Assembly (NCBI GenBank): GCA_029782365.1
Contig: JAKOUW010000202.1
Span: 238,770-302,769 of the forward strand
Source: Chloroflexota bacterium
Lineage (GTDB): Bacteria; Chloroflexota; Anaerolineae; Anaerolineales; UBA4823
Length of the DNA: 64,000 bases
Direction of reading: 5' to 3'
This document shows, one piece after another, positions 1 through 10,263 of the stretch. Under the pieces are notes generated by a model. It saw nothing but the letters and a program-made list of their open reading frames with translations. It was not told the origin of the DNA and ran no database searches. A program made the position numbers and the translations under genes. Numbering within the stretch: the stretch's first letter is position 1; every line of letters begins with the position of its first letter.

Positions 1-593
1 AAGATTACCGCCAGTCCAATATTGGGCGTCACTCCATCCCGTCCCAGTGCAATGGCAATTGCCATAAAGAAAGACATCAGGATGGATAAAAACGTGATGA
101 TGATTCTCGGCGCCACCAGCAGTTTCGTCCGCACGACGGCGTCATTGGAGAGAGACTGCACCAGCGGATTCATCGGCAAGAGGGTAAAGGCGGTATCGAA
201 TATGATGTACAGAATATAAACCAGGGCCACTTTAGTAACGTCCGACAGGTTGGCGGGTATATTGAACAGGGCGATAATCAGGATGGTCGAGGCCAGCGTT
301 CCCCAGAACATGAACGGTTTGAACTTACCCCATTTTGTGCGTGGACTGCGATCCATCACAAAGCCCAGGATGGGATCATTGATCCCATCCCACAGGCGCC
401 CCACCAGCAGCATCAGCGTCGCCACCTGGGCGGCTTTCCCGGCGATGCCAGTATAAATACCCGCATAGTCGGTGATGTAGATCATGAGAAAGCCAGTAAT
501 GAGCGAGTTGGCGATCATCTGCGAAATGCCCATTGTCGAGACGCCAAACATTGTTTTGAAATCCAGCGGGTACTCTTTCTTCTCTTTGCTCAT
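1..593 (-). CDS. GPH-family sugar:cation symporter, C-terminus beyond window edge
   Basis: Reading the minus strand from an ATG at 593 gives an open frame that runs off the left edge, so only the N-terminal ~197 residues are present. A good ribosome site (AAGGAGA, 8 nt upstream) sets the start. The protein is strongly hydrophobic with several membrane helices and carries the glycoside-pentoside-hexuronide signature NDPILGFVMDRSPRTKWGKF near residues 62-81, the cytoplasmic loop of MelB-type carriers. Family members import sugars or glycosides with H+ or Na+. It lies 80 bp downstream of the GH3 glucosidase on the same strand, so import of a beta-glucoside followed by intracellular cleavage is a reasonable inference. 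The substrate cannot be read from the sequence. Confidence 0.9.
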   Translation of the reverse strand, partial: MSKEKKEYPLDFKTMFGVSTMGISQMIANSLITGFLMIYITDYAGIYTGIAGKAAQVATLMLLVGRLWDGINDPILGFVMDRSPRTKWGKFKPFMFWGTLASTILIIALFNIPANLSDVTKVALVYILYIIFDTAFTLLPMNPLVQSLSNDAVVRTKLLVAPRIIITFLSILMSFFMAIAIALGRDGVTPNIGLAVI

Positions 594-673
594 AATAAAT
601 TCTCCTTGGTTCTTAATTTGTGATCACCAGCCAGTCATGCTGCTTTCATAACGTCATCTTTTGAAAATTCAAT

Positions 674-3091
674 TTACTGATCGACCTTCGAGCCAGCTTT
701 TCTGGATATCTCCCGGATCCCTTGCAAAAATTCCCCATTCGCCAGATGCACCAGGCCCGTAGTCACATTCCTGGGCATGCTGTCTGGGCTGACCAGGCTA
801 AGGTTTTTCAGCGGAGTGTGCGTAGAGCTGGACATGATCATCTTGAAGGTAGGGTTGTTATAATCCACGCCGCCCAATCCTTTTCCGACGCTGCGCTCGA
901 TGCCTTTGACCACCTGCTGGATGATGAAACTGGACTGCATATCGTTGAAAGAGCAGTCCAATGTGTATTCACCCTTTTTCCACAGCTGGGGCGGCTCAAT
1001 TTTCCAGCCCAACAGTGATTCGAAATCGGCCTGCGTGGGTTTTCCCTTGGGATGGGTATACCATTCCGAAACTTGCCCTGATTCCATCTTGAACTCTGCC
1101 CCTTGAATAAACACTTCGCCCTGCAAGCGGATATCCTGGCTGGAAGATCCTATCAATATGCGGTACGTCCCGCCTGGTACGCTCCACCCGCCCCTTGCCG
1201 CGTCATAAATAGCGAAGGAGCGGGCGTCCAAAGTGAACCTTGCTGTTTTGGCTTCGCCCGCCCTGAGCAACACCTTGGTAAATTCCTTCAATTCTTTCTG
1301 CGGCCGAAAAGTGATCGATTCAAGCGCTTCGACATATATCTGGATTACTTCTGCCCCCTCGACATCGCCAGTATTTTGGATGTGCGCTGAGACGCTCAAC
1401 GCATACGGTGAATGAAGTTCGGTTGGTGAGATCTCCAGGTCGCTGTACTCAAATCTAGTGTATGACAGGCCATGCCCAAATGGGAAAAGAACAGGTTTGT
1501 CGGCTTTATCGTAATAACGGTATCCGACATAAATTCCTTCCCGATACTGCGCCTGTTTTCCGCCGGTTTCATACAGTCCCGCTGACGGCACATCCGCATA
1601 ACACAGTGGATAACTCTCCGCCAGCTTTCCGCTCGGGTTAACCACGCCTGCCAGCAGCTCTGCCACAGCCAGCCCGCCGGCCTGGCCTGCCAGGTACATG
1701 TTCAGCACTGCTTTTACTCTCGACAGCCAGGGCATTTCCACCGGGGCGCCGCCGGACAGCACCACCACCGTATTTGGGTTTGCATCAGCCAGGCCGGCAA
1801 TGAGCCGGTTGTGGCTGTCAGGCATCGCCAGACTGTCGCGGTCAAAACCTTCAGATTCATATTCATCCGGCAAGCCGGCGAATACCACCACAATGTCAGA
1901 CTGCCGCGCCGCTGCAACGGCCTCCGCCAGCAGTTTTTCATCGCCCGGCCCTTTGAGCGGGTAGCCTGGGTAATAGATATAATCCAGGCCCAACGTGTTA
2001 AAACCATCCAACGCGTTGGACATCTGTGTGGGCTGGATATGCGAGCTGCCCGCGCCCTGATAGCGCGGCTCTTTCGCCAGCGCGCCGACCAGGGCAATCT
2101 TCTTCCCTTTGGGGATAGGGAGGATGCGACCTTCGTTTTTGAGCAAAACGGCTGAGTTGGCGGCGATTTTTTTGGCCAGTGCATGATGATCGGCCGCGTT
2201 GTAGCGATAACCGTTTTTTCGCCTGATGGCTGCTGTGAAAACCAAATCCAGCAAGCGTTGCACGCATTCGTCCAGGCGGGCCTCATCCAATTCTCCACGG
2301 CGGATCGCTGCGATCACCATATCATCGAAGTACCCTTTGCTGCCAGGCATCTCCAGGTCCAGCCCGGCGTCCAGCGCTTTCAGGCGGTCGTTCAGCGCAC
2401 CCCAATCGGTGACCAGGATACCGTTGAAGCCCCATTCCTCGCGCAAAATTTCTCTCAACAAATAATGATGATCGCTGCAGTAAACACCGTTCAATTTATT
2501 GTAAGCGCACATCACCGCGGCGGGCCTGGCGCTCTGGATCGCTTTCTCGAAAGCGGGCAAATAAATTTCCCTCAGGGTTCGCTCATCCAGGATGCTGTCT
2601 GAGGCCATGCGCTCGTTTTCCTGATTGTTGGCGGCGAAATGCTTCAGCGCTGCCCCTACCCCCTGGCTCTGCAGTCCCTTGATCCAGCTTGCCGCCATCT
2701 CGCCCGCTAGAAAGGGATCTTCAGAGAAATACTCGAAGTTCCGTCCGCACAACGGGCTGCGCTTGATATTAGCGCCCGGGCCTAAAACAATGGATACATC
2801 CTCCTGCAGGGCTTCTTCACCGATGGCGGCGCCCAATTCAAACAACAAATCCCGGTCCCAGGAACAGGCGCTCAGGCTGGCAGTCGGGAAGCTGGTGGAC
2901 GGGACGCTGCGGTTAATGCCCAGTTGGTCGGCGGCTGCCAGTTGTTTGCGCAAGCCGTGCGGTCCATCCGCCATCCGGATGGACGGAATCCCGTATTTCT
3001 CGAAGGCTTTGGTCGTAAAGAAGTCGGCACCCGAACACAGGGCGACTTTGTCTTCCAGGGTCATTTGGTCAATGATGGTTGAGAAATACAT
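674..3091 (-). CDS. Glycoside hydrolase family 3 beta-glucosidase
   Basis: About 805 residues. The GH3 N-terminal barrel carries the diagnostic KHFAANNQENER stretch (near 152) and the nucleophile Asp in LVTDWGA (near 229). The second domain has YESEGFDRDS, where the acid/base Glu of BglB-like enzymes lies, and a fibronectin-III-like domain follows (FGHGLSYT onward). A further ~110 residues extend the C-terminus beyond most family members. No signal peptide is seen, so it is probably cytosolic and hydrolyses beta-glucosides or cello-oligosaccharides. I take the ATG at 3091 because AAGGA lies 10 nt upstream; the in-frame TTG at 3097 is too close to it. It is followed by the GPH symporter and is divergent from an AraC regulator, suggesting one inducible glycoside operon. 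Confidence 0.93.
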   Translation of the reverse strand: MYFSTIIDQMTLEDKVALCSGADFFTTKAFEKYGIPSIRMADGPHGLRKQLAAADQLGINRSVPSTSFPTASLSACSWDRDLLFELGAAIGEEALQEDVSIVLGPGANIKRSPLCGRNFEYFSEDPFLAGEMAASWIKGLQSQGVGAALKHFAANNQENERMASDSILDERTLREIYLPAFEKAIQSARPAAVMCAYNKLNGVYCSDHHYLLREILREEWGFNGILVTDWGALNDRLKALDAGLDLEMPGSKGYFDDMVIAAIRRGELDEARLDECVQRLLDLVFTAAIRRKNGYRYNAADHHALAKKIAANSAVLLKNEGRILPIPKGKKIALVGALAKEPRYQGAGSSHIQPTQMSNALDGFNTLGLDYIYYPGYPLKGPGDEKLLAEAVAAARQSDIVVVFAGLPDEYESEGFDRDSLAMPDSHNRLIAGLADANPNTVVVLSGGAPVEMPWLSRVKAVLNMYLAGQAGGLAVAELLAGVVNPSGKLAESYPLCYADVPSAGLYETGGKQAQYREGIYVGYRYYDKADKPVLFPFGHGLSYTRFEYSDLEISPTELHSPYALSVSAHIQNTGDVEGAEVIQIYVEALESITFRPQKELKEFTKVLLRAGEAKTARFTLDARSFAIYDAARGGWSVPGGTYRILIGSSSQDIRLQGEVFIQGAEFKMESGQVSEWYTHPKGKPTQADFESLLGWKIEPPQLWKKGEYTLDCSFNDMQSSFIIQQVVKGIERSVGKGLGGVDYNNPTFKMIMSSSTHTPLKNLSLVSPDSMPRNVTTGLVHLANGEFLQGIREISRKAGSKVDQ

Positions 3092-3236
3092 CTTCAATTC
3101 ATCCTTCAGGCGATCATCAATTTATTTCTCGTAGAATGAGATAGAATAAATTTACCGGTTTTGCCGCTGGCAGTCTATCAAAAACTGGAATTTTCTTTAA
3201 AAATTAGGCGGCTTATTTCAATCAGGCAGGTATCCC

Positions 3237-4436
3237 ATGACGCTGGCTCCGTTTACGCAAATCTGCGATATGTTTTATGAAGTCTCCTACCTTCCCCTGA
3301 CGGTGTGCCAACCGCAGGGTAAGCCGCAGTATTGGGCGCCTCGCCTCGAGTCGCCCGATGAATCTCAAGAGGCCAACCAGGCGTTGATTAATACTTTTGC
3401 CCAGGCATCTCCTGACCAAAACAACCCCTTTGTGGAAATTTCAAGCCCAGCGTTTTTCTTTTCGGTGATCAAGCTGAACAGCGGAGAGTATCTCATCATC
3501 GGGCCGGCCTCACCACACAAGCATGCCCCCGCGGAAATTCACCAACTAACGATTCTACGGGGAGTGCCCGAGGAGAAACGCGCCGCTTATACTGAGCGCC
3601 TCGAACGCATCCCCGTTTTTTCGTTCCGCCAGTTCCTGACCACCATCTGCCTGGTGCATTACATGTTCAACGGCAGGCTGGTTTCCCCGGAAGATATCCT
3701 GCTCTCCCGATCGCCGATCCCCGCAAAAGTGGATGATCAGTTAGCACAGGCGATCTTCAATGCGCGGGAAAACCAGGTCATCCACACGCCTGCCAGCTTC
3801 GAACACTACATTTTACAGGCGGTCAGCGACGGCAATTTGCCCAAGCTGAAGCAGGCCCTGCTCTCGCCGGTATCCGGTTCGATCGGTAAAATGTCCGACG
3901 ACCCTATCCGGCAGGAAAAATACACCTTTATCTGCTTCGTCACCCTGGTCACCCGGGCTGCCATCGCCGGCGGTCTGAACCAGGAGCTGACCTTTTCATT
4001 GAGCGATATTTACTGCCAGAGAGTCGACCGCCTGCAAAATATCTCCGACATTGCCAGGCTCTCCTGGGAAATGTGCATGGATTTCACCCAAAAAGTGGAG
4101 GCGGTCAAATGGAAAAACAAACCATCCCCCGGCGTGATGCAGTGCTGTGAGTACATTAGCCTCCATTTGCATGAAAACATCGACCTGACCCAACTGACAA
4201 ACCTGGCGCGCACCAGCTCGAAAACGCTTTCGAAAAGGTTTCGCAGCGAAACCGGCCTGACGATCAACGACTATATTCATCGGGAGAGGATCAAAGAGGC
4301 GCAGTCGCTGCTGAAATACACCGATTATTCGATTTCAGAGATCGGTTATTACCTGCAGTACAATTCGCAGAGCTATTTTTCGTCCATTTTCAAGAAATTC
4401 AGCGGTCTGACGCCGCAGCAGTACCGCGAGGAGTAG
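3237..4436 (+). CDS. AraC-family transcriptional regulator
   Basis: 399 residues. The last ~100 are a typical AraC double helix-turn-helix, including the closing SYFSSIFKKFSGLTPQQYRE signature. The N-terminal ~290 residues are not a cupin and resemble the uncharacterised sensor region of YesN-type regulators; no transmembrane segment or receiver domain is visible. It is transcribed divergently from the GH3/GPH pair, with about 145 bp between start codons, so local control of those genes is the natural inference. The shared intergenic region holds a near-palindrome TTTACCGGTTTT (3151-3162), but nothing ties it to this protein. The ribosome site before the ATG is weak (GGCAGG). Confidence 0.88.
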   Translation: MTLAPFTQICDMFYEVSYLPLTVCQPQGKPQYWAPRLESPDESQEANQALINTFAQASPDQNNPFVEISSPAFFFSVIKLNSGEYLIIGPASPHKHAPAEIHQLTILRGVPEEKRAAYTERLERIPVFSFRQFLTTICLVHYMFNGRLVSPEDILLSRSPIPAKVDDQLAQAIFNARENQVIHTPASFEHYILQAVSDGNLPKLKQALLSPVSGSIGKMSDDPIRQEKYTFICFVTLVTRAAIAGGLNQELTFSLSDIYCQRVDRLQNISDIARLSWEMCMDFTQKVEAVKWKNKPSPGVMQCCEYISLHLHENIDLTQLTNLARTSSKTLSKRFRSETGLTINDYIHRERIKEAQSLLKYTDYSISEIGYYLQYNSQSYFSSIFKKFSGLTPQQYREE

Positions 4437-4550
4437 GAAAGTAACATCCTTGATAAGATGCTTGCCTTTTCCAAACAGAGCTTAAGCATAGATGGATCAT
4501 TTCTCACTCCGGGTTTACACAAGAAATTATTGCATTGTCAGGACTATAAG

Positions 4551-5381
4551 TTATTTTTTTCGAAAGGCGCTTTCAAACGGCCCGATAAACCTGCGCTCTT
4601 CCGACCAATCCACAATTGCAAAAATGACCTGCCGAAAAGCGCCCTGGAAATCGCCGGCCAGCGCCTGGTAGAACCATTGGCTGACCAGCCTGCCATCATT
4701 GCCGAACGCGCCGCAACCCCAGGCCCCAAGAACAAGGGAGTCATGATGATGCTCTAAGCCAATCCACAGCACTTTTGCGATCCGCTGGCGAAAGGTCTGC
4801 TCGATCTCATTTGCCCGGCTGGCAGGCAGGTGGCTGGCAAATGGCGCTGCGGCGGTGATGATCGCAACTGGGTACGGTTCATCGAGAAGCGCGCCATCAT
4901 CCGCTCGGAAGACCGGAACAGCGGGAGAATAGAGCATGTAGCTGGTATAGATCGGGTCGCTCTGCTTCCGGTTAAAGGCATACATCGGCTGGTCTTTCAA
5001 ACAGGCATACAGCCCTGAAGAGCGCGCCAGGTATTCCTCCTGCGCCCGGGCGCCGTCCAGGAATCCCCCACCCGGATGCGTTGCCGAGGCGAAATTCAAG
5101 ACAGCCGGGGTCATTCCCTGATTCAACAGGCGCCGGGCAGCCGAGAGTGAGGTTTCGTTTTCCACTTCGATATGCGTTGCATAAAGACCAGGATGCTGGC
5201 TGACATACACAAACTCAGGCGGATAGGCAGCCGTTCCTCTGACGGCGTTTGTGATGGCGGCAGCCAGCTCCACCCGCTGGCCGGCAGGGCTGATGTAAGC
5301 TCCCTGCTGGATTATTTCAACGGTTTCCAAGCCGTACTTTTGAGCCAGATTTCTGGATATATGAGCGTTATAAGTAGTCAT
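4551..5381 (-). CDS. Bacterial-type poly(ADP-ribose) glycohydrolase (TIGR02452/DUF2263)
   Basis: 276 residues forming a macrodomain-type PARG. The family catalytic signature GGG-X(6-8)-QE(E) is present as GGGFLDGARAQEE (residues 104-116), with Glu115/Glu116 as catalytic candidates. Other family landmarks are NFASATHPGG just before it and LGAWGCGAFGND near residue 220. Bacterial PARGs of this type remove ADP-ribose polymers or cap from proteins. The gene starts 16 bp after the UvrA fusion gene on the same strand, so the two are probably co-transcribed, which fits a DNA-damage or NAD-stress role. It converges with the AraC gene. The function assignment is firm at family level; the cellular substrate is unknown. 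Confidence 0.88.
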   Translation of the reverse strand: MTTYNAHISRNLAQKYGLETVEIIQQGAYISPAGQRVELAAAITNAVRGTAAYPPEFVYVSQHPGLYATHIEVENETSLSAARRLLNQGMTPAVLNFASATHPGGGFLDGARAQEEYLARSSGLYACLKDQPMYAFNRKQSDPIYTSYMLYSPAVPVFRADDGALLDEPYPVAIITAAAPFASHLPASRANEIEQTFRQRIAKVLWIGLEHHHDSLVLGAWGCGAFGNDGRLVSQWFYQALAGDFQGAFRQVIFAIVDWSEERRFIGPFESAFRKK

Positions 5382-5397
5382 GGTGGACAGCCTTGCA

Positions 5398-8300
5398 TTA
5401 TGCCTTCACCCCCACCACTTCCCTTAAAAACTGCCCCGTGTAACTCTCTTCCACCTCTGCCACCTGCTCGGGCGTGCCTTCGGCTACAATGGATCCGCCC
5501 TTCTCGCCGCCTTCCGGCCCCATGTCGATGACCCAATCGGCCGTCTTGATCACATCCAGGTTGTGCTCGATGACGATCACCGTGTTGCCGGCGTCCGTCA
5601 GGCGGTGGAGCACGTCGAGCAGGCGCTGGATGTCGGCGAAGTGCAGGCCGGTAGTGGGCTCATCCAGGATGTAGATCGTGTCGCCGGTTGAGATGCGGCT
5701 GAGCTCCTTAGCCAGCTTGACGCGCTGCGCCTCCCCGCCCGAGAGGGTCAGGGCCGACTGGCCCAATTTCATATAATCGAGGCCGACGTCGTGCAGGGTC
5801 TGCAGGATGCGGCGGATGTCGGGGTAATTCTCGAAGAAGCCGAGCGCCTCCTGCACATCCATGTCGAACACATCGGCAATAGTCTTGCCTTTATAGGTGA
5901 CGCCCAGCGTCTGGCGGTTAAAGCGTTTGCCGTCGCACGCCTTGCACTTGACCCACACGTCCGCCAGGAAGTGCATTTCGACTTTTTTGAAACCGTAGCC
6001 CTGGCATTCCTCGCAGCGCCCGCCTTTGACGTTGAAGCTGAAACGCCCGGCGCCGAAGCCCAAGGCGCGCGCCTCGGGTGTGGAGGCGAAGACTGCCCGG
6101 ATCTCGTTCAGCACGCCGGCGTAGGTGCCCGGGTTGGAGCGCGGGTTGCGCCCGATCGGTTCCTGGGTGATATTGATGACCTTGTCCACCTGCTCCAGGC
6201 CGTCGATGCCATCGTGCGGGCCGGGGACGGTCTGCGAATCGTGCAGGGCGCGCATCAGCGCCGGGTAAAGCGTCTGGGCAATCAGGCTGGACTTGCCCGA
6301 CCCTGAGACGCCCGTGACGCAGACCAGGTTGCCCAGCGGGAAGCGCGCCGTGATGGTCTTCAGGTTGTGCAGGCGGGCGCCGCGCACAGTCAGCCAGCCG
6401 CGCGCTTCGCGACGCTGGGCGCCGTTCGGCGCGGCCACGACGAGCTCGCCGGACAGGTATTTACCGGTCAGCGAGCCGGGGTTGTGCATCAGGTCTTCCG
6501 GCGTTCCAGCCGCCACCAAATCCCCTCCCAGGATGCCCGGGCCGGGCCCCAGGTCCAGGATCCAATCGGCCTCCATCATCGTCGCCTGGTCGTGTTCCAC
6601 CACCAGCACGGTGTTGCCGATGTCGCGCAGGTGCGCCAGGGTGTCGAGCAGGGCGCGCTGATCGCGGCTGTGCAGACCAATGGACGGCTCGTCCAGGATG
6701 TACAGCACGCCCACCAGGCCGCTGCCGATCTGGCTGGCCAGGCGGATGCGCTGGCCTTCGCCGCCGGAGAGCGTTGGCGCTGGCCGGTCGAGGGTCAGGT
6801 AGTGCAGGCCGACATTGCGCAGGAAGCCCAGCCGCTGGCGGATCTCGTTGACCAGCTCCAACCCGACCTGGCGCTGCTCGTCGTCCAGGTGCAGGGCCAG
6901 GCTGCCGATCCAATCGTGGATGGCTTCGATGCTCCAGGAGGTCAGCTCGGGCAGGCGTTTGCCATCGATGGTGACGAAGCGCGCCTCGGGGTTCAGGCGC
7001 TCACCGCTGCACTTGGGGCAGGGCTTCTGGCTCATGAAGGACACGTACCAGCGGCGGGTGTATTCCGACTTGGTCTGGCGGAAGAGACGGTTGATGTGGT
7101 GGACGATGCCCTTGACGTCGCGCTCACTCTCGCCGCGCCAGTTACCGTCGCTTGTTTCGACATCAAATTCGAAGTGGACCTTCTCGCCGCCCGAGCCGTA
7201 GAGGATCACATGGCGAAACTTCTCCGGCAGTTCGTTCCAGGGTTTTTCGATATCCACGCCGTAGTAACGGCCAATCGAAGCCAGGTTGCGCCTCTGCCAG
7301 GCATTCTCGTCCTTCTTACGCAGGTCGCGGTACCAGCGCGAAGCGCCATCCAGCAGCGATTTATCCGGGTGCTCGATGATCAGGTCGGGGTCTACCTGCA
7401 GCTTGACGCCCAGGCCGTTGCACTCATCGCACATGCCCAGAGGGGAGTTAAATGAGAACAGGTGCGGTTCCAGCTTCGGGAAGGAAATGTCGCAGTTCGG
7501 GCAGGCGTTGTGCTCGCTGAGCATGATCTCTTCCTGGGCGAACCAGACGATCAGGACGCCGCTGCCAGCGCGCAGGGCTGTCTCAACGGAATCCACCAGG
7601 CGCGTCAGGTATTCCACCTGGCTGTGATCTCCAATCTCAGGCTGCTGGGACGGGGCGATGAAACGGTCAACCACCAGCTCAATGGTGTGCTTCTTGTCCT
7701 TGTCCAATTCTGGCAGGCCGTCCGCCAGTTCTACCAACTGGCCATCCACGCGAGCGCGCGGGAAGCCGTCTTTGAGCGCCTGGCGCAAGGCGGCAGCGTG
7801 CGCGCCTTTGCGGCTGCGCGCCAGCGGGGCCAGCAGTTGAAAGCGCGTCCCGGCGGGCAGGCCAGCCAATTGGTTGGCAATTTGCTGGGCCGATTGTGGC
7901 TGGACGGCGCGCCCGCACTGCGGACAGTGCGGCGTGCCCAGCCGGGCATACAGCACCCGCAGGTAGTCGAGTATCTCGGTGACGGTGCCCACGGTGGAGC
8001 GCGGATTGCGGGCGATGGTCTTTTGTTCGATGGCGATGGCCGGGCTCAGGCCGGTGATCTGGTCAACCTGCGGCTTTTCCATCTGATCCATGAACTGCCG
8101 GGCGTACGAAGACAGGCTCTCCACATAGCGGCGCTGGCCTTCGGCATAAATGGTGTCGAAAGCCAGGGAAGATTTCCCCGAGCCGGATACGCCTGTGACC
8201 ACCACCAGCTTGTTGCGCGGGATGCTGACTGTAATGTTCTTGAGGTTATGCTGGCGGGCGCCGCGCACCACGATGGCTTCCATGCCGGGCGGCAGAGCAG

Positions 8301-9390
8301 CCTGTTGATTGGCAGGGTGGCTGTCTGGCAGATCCTCGTCATCAGGCAGCAGGAGGCGGGTGGAAACGGCGGCGCGGCCGCCTGCCTCGCTGAGGATGGC
8401 GAGCCGCTGCGGGCCTGAGAGCTGTAAAGCGCCAGGGTTGGCCAGTTCGTCTTCGCCGATCACCCCCAACTGGCGCAGTTTGGCGTAAATGCGCCGGGTG
8501 CGCGGCAGGCTGTCGAAACAGGCGCGCAGCTCATCGAAGTTCGCCTCCGGGTCAATGGTCAGCAGTGCGATTTGGTCGAGCAGCGCCTTTTCCTCCACCG
8601 TCAGGCTGGCTTCTGGCTTGGTGTGCAGCTCATCCCAATAATCAAACAGCCCCAGTTCCAGGCGGTTGAGCGCCTGGAAGTCATGCAGCAGGTTGCCGCG
8701 CATGCAGGGGAAACCTTTCCAGCGTCCACTGTAACGGAAGAGATCAGAGCGCACCTTGCCCAGGCGCGCCAGCCGCCAGGCAGAGCCAGCAACAAAGAAA
8801 TCGTGGTCGCGGCGCAGGTCAAACAGGTTGCAGGTGATTTTGCCGCCAAGCAGCTCACGCGGCACGCCGCCCACATCCGGGTCAACCAGCACCCAGCGCG
8901 CTCGCGCTGCGTCCCAGTACTCCGTAATCCAGTGGTCCGTTTTATAGTCCTGCTCGTCGGACAGGTAGTCGGCGAAACCGACTCGCATGCGCGCCGGAAT
9001 CTGCTTGTGCCGCAGCAGCGAGACCAGGAAGACGGCAAAGTCGCGGCACATGCCCACCGTGCGCTGCCTGGGTTCACGCGGCGCGTTCAGCGGCTCCGGC
9101 GAGAGCGCCACGATGCGCTCCAGGCGCTGCTGCATGGTGCGCAGATGCTGTTCGCCGCGCGCGGCAGGCGCCAGGTCTACGCCGTACAGCGCGGCTGCCT
9201 TGCGGTGCATCATCTGCCCCTGGATCAGGCGCACCAAACCCGGCAGATCATCCGGCAGGTTTTCATAAAGATGGATATAAGGCCCCGGATCGGTGATCGG
9301 GCTTTGTTCAAGATAGTAGGAAGTGGTATCCATAGGTTGGATGGCTGCACACCCTCGGGACCAAGTCTCTTCGGTCGATAATTCGTACAC
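5398..9390 (-). CDS. uvrA: Transglutaminase-like domain fused to UvrA excinuclease subunit
   Basis: 1330 residues against about 940 for ordinary UvrA. From residue ~370 on it is a complete UvrA: Walker [17 protein letters not shown] (~400), zinc-binding CPQCG and CPNCD modules, signature [12 protein letters not shown], second Walker [26 protein letters not shown] zinc module, second signature [12 protein letters not shown], and closing Walker B motifs. Residues ~20-230 are a transglutaminase-like fold with an intact-looking triad: Cys115 in GMCRDF, His153 in TDHWITEYW and Asp170 in WVLVDPD. A ~130-residue linker joins the two. UvrA recognises bulky lesions with UvrB; why a cysteine peptidase/amidase-like fold is attached is unknown. 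The start is uncertain: GTG 9390, or ATG 9333 at residue 20. A TACAAT -10 box lies about 15 nt upstream of the GTG. Confidence 0.93.
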   Translation of the reverse strand: MYELSTEETWSRGCAAIQPMDTTSYYLEQSPITDPGPYIHLYENLPDDLPGLVRLIQGQMMHRKAAALYGVDLAPAARGEQHLRTMQQRLERIVALSPEPLNAPREPRQRTVGMCRDFAVFLVSLLRHKQIPARMRVGFADYLSDEQDYKTDHWITEYWDAARARWVLVDPDVGGVPRELLGGKITCNLFDLRRDHDFFVAGSAWRLARLGKVRSDLFRYSGRWKGFPCMRGNLLHDFQALNRLELGLFDYWDELHTKPEASLTVEEKALLDQIALLTIDPEANFDELRACFDSLPRTRRIYAKLRQLGVIGEDELANPGALQLSGPQRLAILSEAGGRAAVSTRLLLPDDEDLPDSHPANQQAALPPGMEAIVVRGARQHNLKNITVSIPRNKLVVVTGVSGSGKSSLAFDTIYAEGQRRYVESLSSYARQFMDQMEKPQVDQITGLSPAIAIEQKTIARNPRSTVGTVTEILDYLRVLYARLGTPHCPQCGRAVQPQSAQQIANQLAGLPAGTRFQLLAPLARSRKGAHAAALRQALKDGFPRARVDGQLVELADGLPELDKDKKHTIELVVDRFIAPSQQPEIGDHSQVEYLTRLVDSVETALRAGSGVLIVWFAQEEIMLSEHNACPNCDISFPKLEPHLFSFNSPLGMCDECNGLGVKLQVDPDLIIEHPDKSLLDGASRWYRDLRKKDENAWQRRNLASIGRYYGVDIEKPWNELPEKFRHVILYGSGGEKVHFEFDVETSDGNWRGESERDVKGIVHHINRLFRQTKSEYTRRWYVSFMSQKPCPKCSGERLNPEARFVTIDGKRLPELTSWSIEAIHDWIGSLALHLDDEQRQVGLELVNEIRQRLGFLRNVGLHYLTLDRPAPTLSGGEGQRIRLASQIGSGLVGVLYILDEPSIGLHSRDQRALLDTLAHLRDIGNTVLVVEHDQATMMEADWILDLGPGPGILGGDLVAAGTPEDLMHNPGSLTGKYLSGELVVAAPNGAQRREARGWLTVRGARLHNLKTITARFPLGNLVCVTGVSGSGKSSLIAQTLYPALMRALHDSQTVPGPHDGIDGLEQVDKVINITQEPIGRNPRSNPGTYAGVLNEIRAVFASTPEARALGFGAGRFSFNVKGGRCEECQGYGFKKVEMHFLADVWVKCKACDGKRFNRQTLGVTYKGKTIADVFDMDVQEALGFFENYPDIRRILQTLHDVGLDYMKLGQSALTLSGGEAQRVKLAKELSRISTGDTIYILDEPTTGLHFADIQRLLDVLHRLTDAGNTVIVIEHNLDVIKTADWVIDMGPEGGEKGGSIVAEGTPEQVAEVEESYTGQFLREVVGVKA

Positions 9391-9491
9391 TTGTTCTATA
9401 AACTATTGTATCACGGAGTGGCCCAAGAAAAAATTAGATTTTTCGTGGCTGCCGGCAAGCGCGCTCCCAGGCTGTATTGTCTTTTTAGCCC

Positions 9492-10178
9492 CTATTCGCT
9501 GGCTGGTTTGTATTCTCCCGCTTCGATCCGCTTCTGGTCCTTTCGCAGCTTGGCGAAAGCGATTTCGCGCACCGCCAGGGGAATGCGGGTCACTTTTCGC
9601 TCGGTGGTCAGCGCTAACAGGTAAGCCACGGCGCACTTCTCCAGCACCTCCACATTGTGGACAGCGCGTTCCATGTCGTGGCCCAATACCAGCGCGCCGT
9701 GGTTTTGCAGCATGTACGCATTGTGGTGATTACGCACATGTTTGGCGATTGTATTTGCCAGGAAGGAGGTGCCCGAGGGGGCATAAGGAATGATCTCCAC
9801 GCTGCGCCCCAGGAAGCGCACCTGCTCATCAAAAAGCGCCGGGATCGAGGCTTTGACCAGCGCCAGCGCGCTGGTGTACACCTGGTGTGTATGCACGATA
9901 GCATTGACGTCGCCCCGCGCCTGGTAAACTGCGGCGTGCATGCCCGCTTCTACCGAAGGCGCCAGCCTGCCTTCGATCACCTGCCGGTCGATGGCCAGAA
10001 TGCACACATCTTCAGGCGTCATTTTCATGTAATCATAATTGGAAGGGGTGATGGCAAAAGCATTCTTCCCGGGGACGCGCAGCGAGAGATTGCCGCCGGT
10101 TGCCATCAAATAGCCCTTGCCAACCAATAGTTGGGCTGTCTGGACGATCAATTGTTTGCAGTCATCGTATTGTCCCAT
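9492..10178 (-). CDS. Class II aldolase/adducin family (fuculose-phosphate aldolase type)
   Basis: 228 residues from the ATG at 10178, which has GAGGTGA just upstream; an in-frame TTG at 10196 lies upstream of that site and is not preferred. Zinc-ligand motifs of the class II aldolase family are present: HTHQ in the middle of the protein and NHGALVLG about 65 residues later, plus the N-terminal GGNLSLRVPG phosphate-binding loop. Relatives include L-fuculose-1-phosphate and rhamnulose-1-phosphate aldolases and ribulose-5-phosphate 4-epimerase; the substrate cannot be chosen from sequence. It is transcribed divergently from a TetR regulator, from a consensus promoter overlapped by two operators, so it is probably repressed by that TetR. 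Confidence 0.9.
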   Translation of the reverse strand: MGQYDDCKQLIVQTAQLLVGKGYLMATGGNLSLRVPGKNAFAITPSNYDYMKMTPEDVCILAIDRQVIEGRLAPSVEAGMHAAVYQARGDVNAIVHTHQVYTSALALVKASIPALFDEQVRFLGRSVEIIPYAPSGTSFLANTIAKHVRNHHNAYMLQNHGALVLGHDMERAVHNVEVLEKCAVAYLLALTTERKVTRIPLAVREIAFAKLRKDQKRIEAGEYKPASE

Positions 10179-10194
10179 ACTCACCTCACAGCGC

Positions 10195-10215
10195 AATCTT
10201 TACACTGTAAAGATT
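10195..10215. promoter_or_regulatory. Operator O1, perfect 21-bp palindrome
   Basis: AATCTTTACA, one central base, then TGTAAAGATT: a perfect inverted repeat. It lies just downstream of the aldolase -10 box, across the expected transcription start. The core ATCTT(T/G)AC-N3-GT(A/C)AAGAT is shared with the second palindrome 30 bp away, as expected for binding by a dimeric TetR. Confidence 0.8.
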
Positions 10216-10241
10216 ATAGAAGATTATCTTGACGGTGTCAA
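10213..10241 (-). promoter_or_regulatory. Sigma70-type promoter of the aldolase gene
   Basis: On the minus strand TTGACA (10241-10236), a 17-bp spacer and TATAAT (10218-10213) give an exact consensus promoter. Operator O2 overlaps the -35 box and O1 lies just past the -10 box, so repressor binding would block polymerase directly. Confidence 0.8.
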
Positions 10242-10244
10242 GAT
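10226..10244. promoter_or_regulatory. Operator O2, 19-bp palindrome
   Basis: ATCTTGAC-GGT-GTCAAGAT, perfect 8-bp arms. Its centre is 30 bp from that of O1, about three helical turns, so both sites face the same side of the helix. It overlaps the aldolase -35 box and also supplies a TTGACG -35-like element (10229-10234) reading toward the TetR gene. Confidence 0.78.
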
Positions 10245-10263
10245 TTGAAAGTAGCATTGGGAT

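Noticed and set aside
6367..8418. Long plus-strand frames opposite uvrA (362 and 318 codons)
   Set aside because: Antisense to a complete, well-conserved UvrA; no motifs or start signals.
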